Assembly: GCA_019911805.1 (NCBI GenBank) | Contig: JAIOJV010000077.1 | Coordinates: forward strand, 62,001-126,000 | DNA length: 64,000 nt | Origin: Gammaproteobacteria bacterium | GTDB lineage: Bacteria > Pseudomonadota > Gammaproteobacteria > Thiohalobacterales > Thiohalobacteraceae | Direction: 5' to 3' | In this document: one piece after another, positions 63,608-64,000 of the stretch | How positions within the stretch are numbered: position 1 is the first letter of the stretch | Layout of the letters: the number at the start of each line of letters is the position of its first letter | Made by a program: the position numbers and the translations under genes | Notes under the pieces: generated by a model | Database searches by the model: none | What the model was told of the DNA's origin: nothing | The model's input: only the letters and a program-made list of their open reading frames with translations

Positions 63608-64000
63608 TCAGCCGAAGCGCTGGGGCAGAACGCGCAGTTGCGGCGAGGGGAGAGCTGCACTAGTACGCATCCTGTTCGGCGATGGAGCCTGGTATGTCGG
63701 CATACAAGGAGGTGGTACGGCCTGCGTCGCGGTCTCATCGGGAAGCAGGCGATCGTATTCCTGCTTGACGACCTGGTAGCATTCACAGGCCTGTTTTTCC
63801 AACCCGGACCGGTCAAGCACCGTGATGTGACCACGGTGGTAGCGTATCAACCCGGTGCGTCGATATCTCCCGGCGGCCGCTGTGATTCCCTCTCGACGTA
63901 CCCCAAGCGCACCGGCTATCGCTTCCTGCGTGACAGCCAATTCATTCGAAGGTGATTTGTCCAGACTGGACAGCAGCCAGCGACATAGCCGCTGCTCCAG
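63608..64000 (-). CDS. CRP/FNR-family regulator, C-terminal part (5' end outside window)
   Basis: The frame runs leftward from the right edge without a start codon in view and ends at 63608. Visible are the end of the dimer helix (LEQRLCRWLLSSLDK), the HTH AVTQEAIAGALGVRREGITA and GLIRYHRGHITVLDRSGLEK. These fix a Crp/Fnr-type DNA-binding domain. The cNMP-binding half lies to the right. The C-terminus is longer than usual, with about 40 extra residues rich in Pro. The target is unknown. Confidence 0.8.
   Translation of the reverse strand: MEQRLCRWLLSSLDKSPSNELAVTQEAIAGALGVRREGITAAAGRYRRTGLIRYHRGHITVLDRSGLEKQACECYQVVKQEYDRLLPDETATQAVPPPCMPTYQAPSPNRMRTSAALPSPQLRVLPQRFG

Noticed and set aside
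1-64000. tRNA, rRNA or CRISPR array
   Set aside because: I looked for tRNA cloverleaf ends, rRNA-like stretches and regularly spaced repeats and saw none; a tRNA or att site for the ICE is probably outside the window.

Overview
The window looks like a chromosome segment of a sulfur-oxidising gammaproteobacterium (mid-to-high GC) that carries an integrated conjugative element and a large accessory block. The best lifestyle marker is the minus-strand aprM-aprB-aprA operon (56887-60125), the adenylylsulfate reductase of sulfur lithotrophs. Other host-like genes are an AddAB-type nuclease/helicase pair with exonuclease I, a CDF metal exporter and a CRP/FNR regulator. No rRNA, tRNA or CRISPR array was seen, and the species cannot be named from the window alone.

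Layout. 1-2721: end of a conjugation module of the PFGI-1/SPI-7 ICE type (PFL_4711-family protein, small membrane protein, TraG-N protein). 2729-4299: opposing run of five small ICE cargo genes, including a 57-residue gene, read leftward from a promoter with TTGACA at 4294-4299. 4395-19076: rightward defence block with a WYL regulator, SNF2 helicase, AIPR protein with a nuclease-like N-terminus, 71-residue protein, Rad50/RloC-like zinc-hook ATPase with a HEPN-like C-terminus, type III Mod and Res, and a GHKL ATPase fused to a Shedu-like nuclease. Most genes overlap or nearly touch, so this reads as one expanded type III restriction system and is the best candidate for an undescribed system. 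19253-26857: AddB-like, AddA-like and SbcB recombination nucleases behind their own promoter.

26858-34735 is patchy: decayed SDR and alpha/beta-hydrolase genes, an extended SDR lacking its catalytic Tyr, a TetR gene with an inverted-repeat operator, an IS3 remnant, a MoaD-like/DUF3108 pair, a VPLPA-CTERM exported protein with a sigma-54-like promoter, a TPR lipoprotein and a small CxxCH protein. 34736-40105 is a phenol-side-chain oxidation cluster: pchC-pchX-pchF (p-cresol methylhydroxylase), an aldehyde dehydrogenase and an aryl-alcohol dehydrogenase, together able to take p-cresol or hydroxybenzyl alcohols to hydroxybenzoates.

41305-54397 mixes intact enzymes (DsbA/FrnE-like, YdhR-like, two MFS exporters, CodA-like deaminase, SDR, FMN reductase, pirin, DUF5996, DUF2189, FAD amine oxidase, DUF4279) with gene scars: an alcohol dehydrogenase tail, an inverted MFS fragment and a broken DoxX gene. 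54515-56638 holds small minus-strand genes (53-aa protein, TPR protein, SlyD-like FKBP, 121-aa protein), separated from aprA by a terminator and a REP-like palindrome. 60260-64000 holds a SNF2 helicase wreck, a Vgb-like beta-propeller, small exported proteins, an ElaB/YqjD-like protein and the C-terminal part of a CRP/FNR regulator cut by the window edge.
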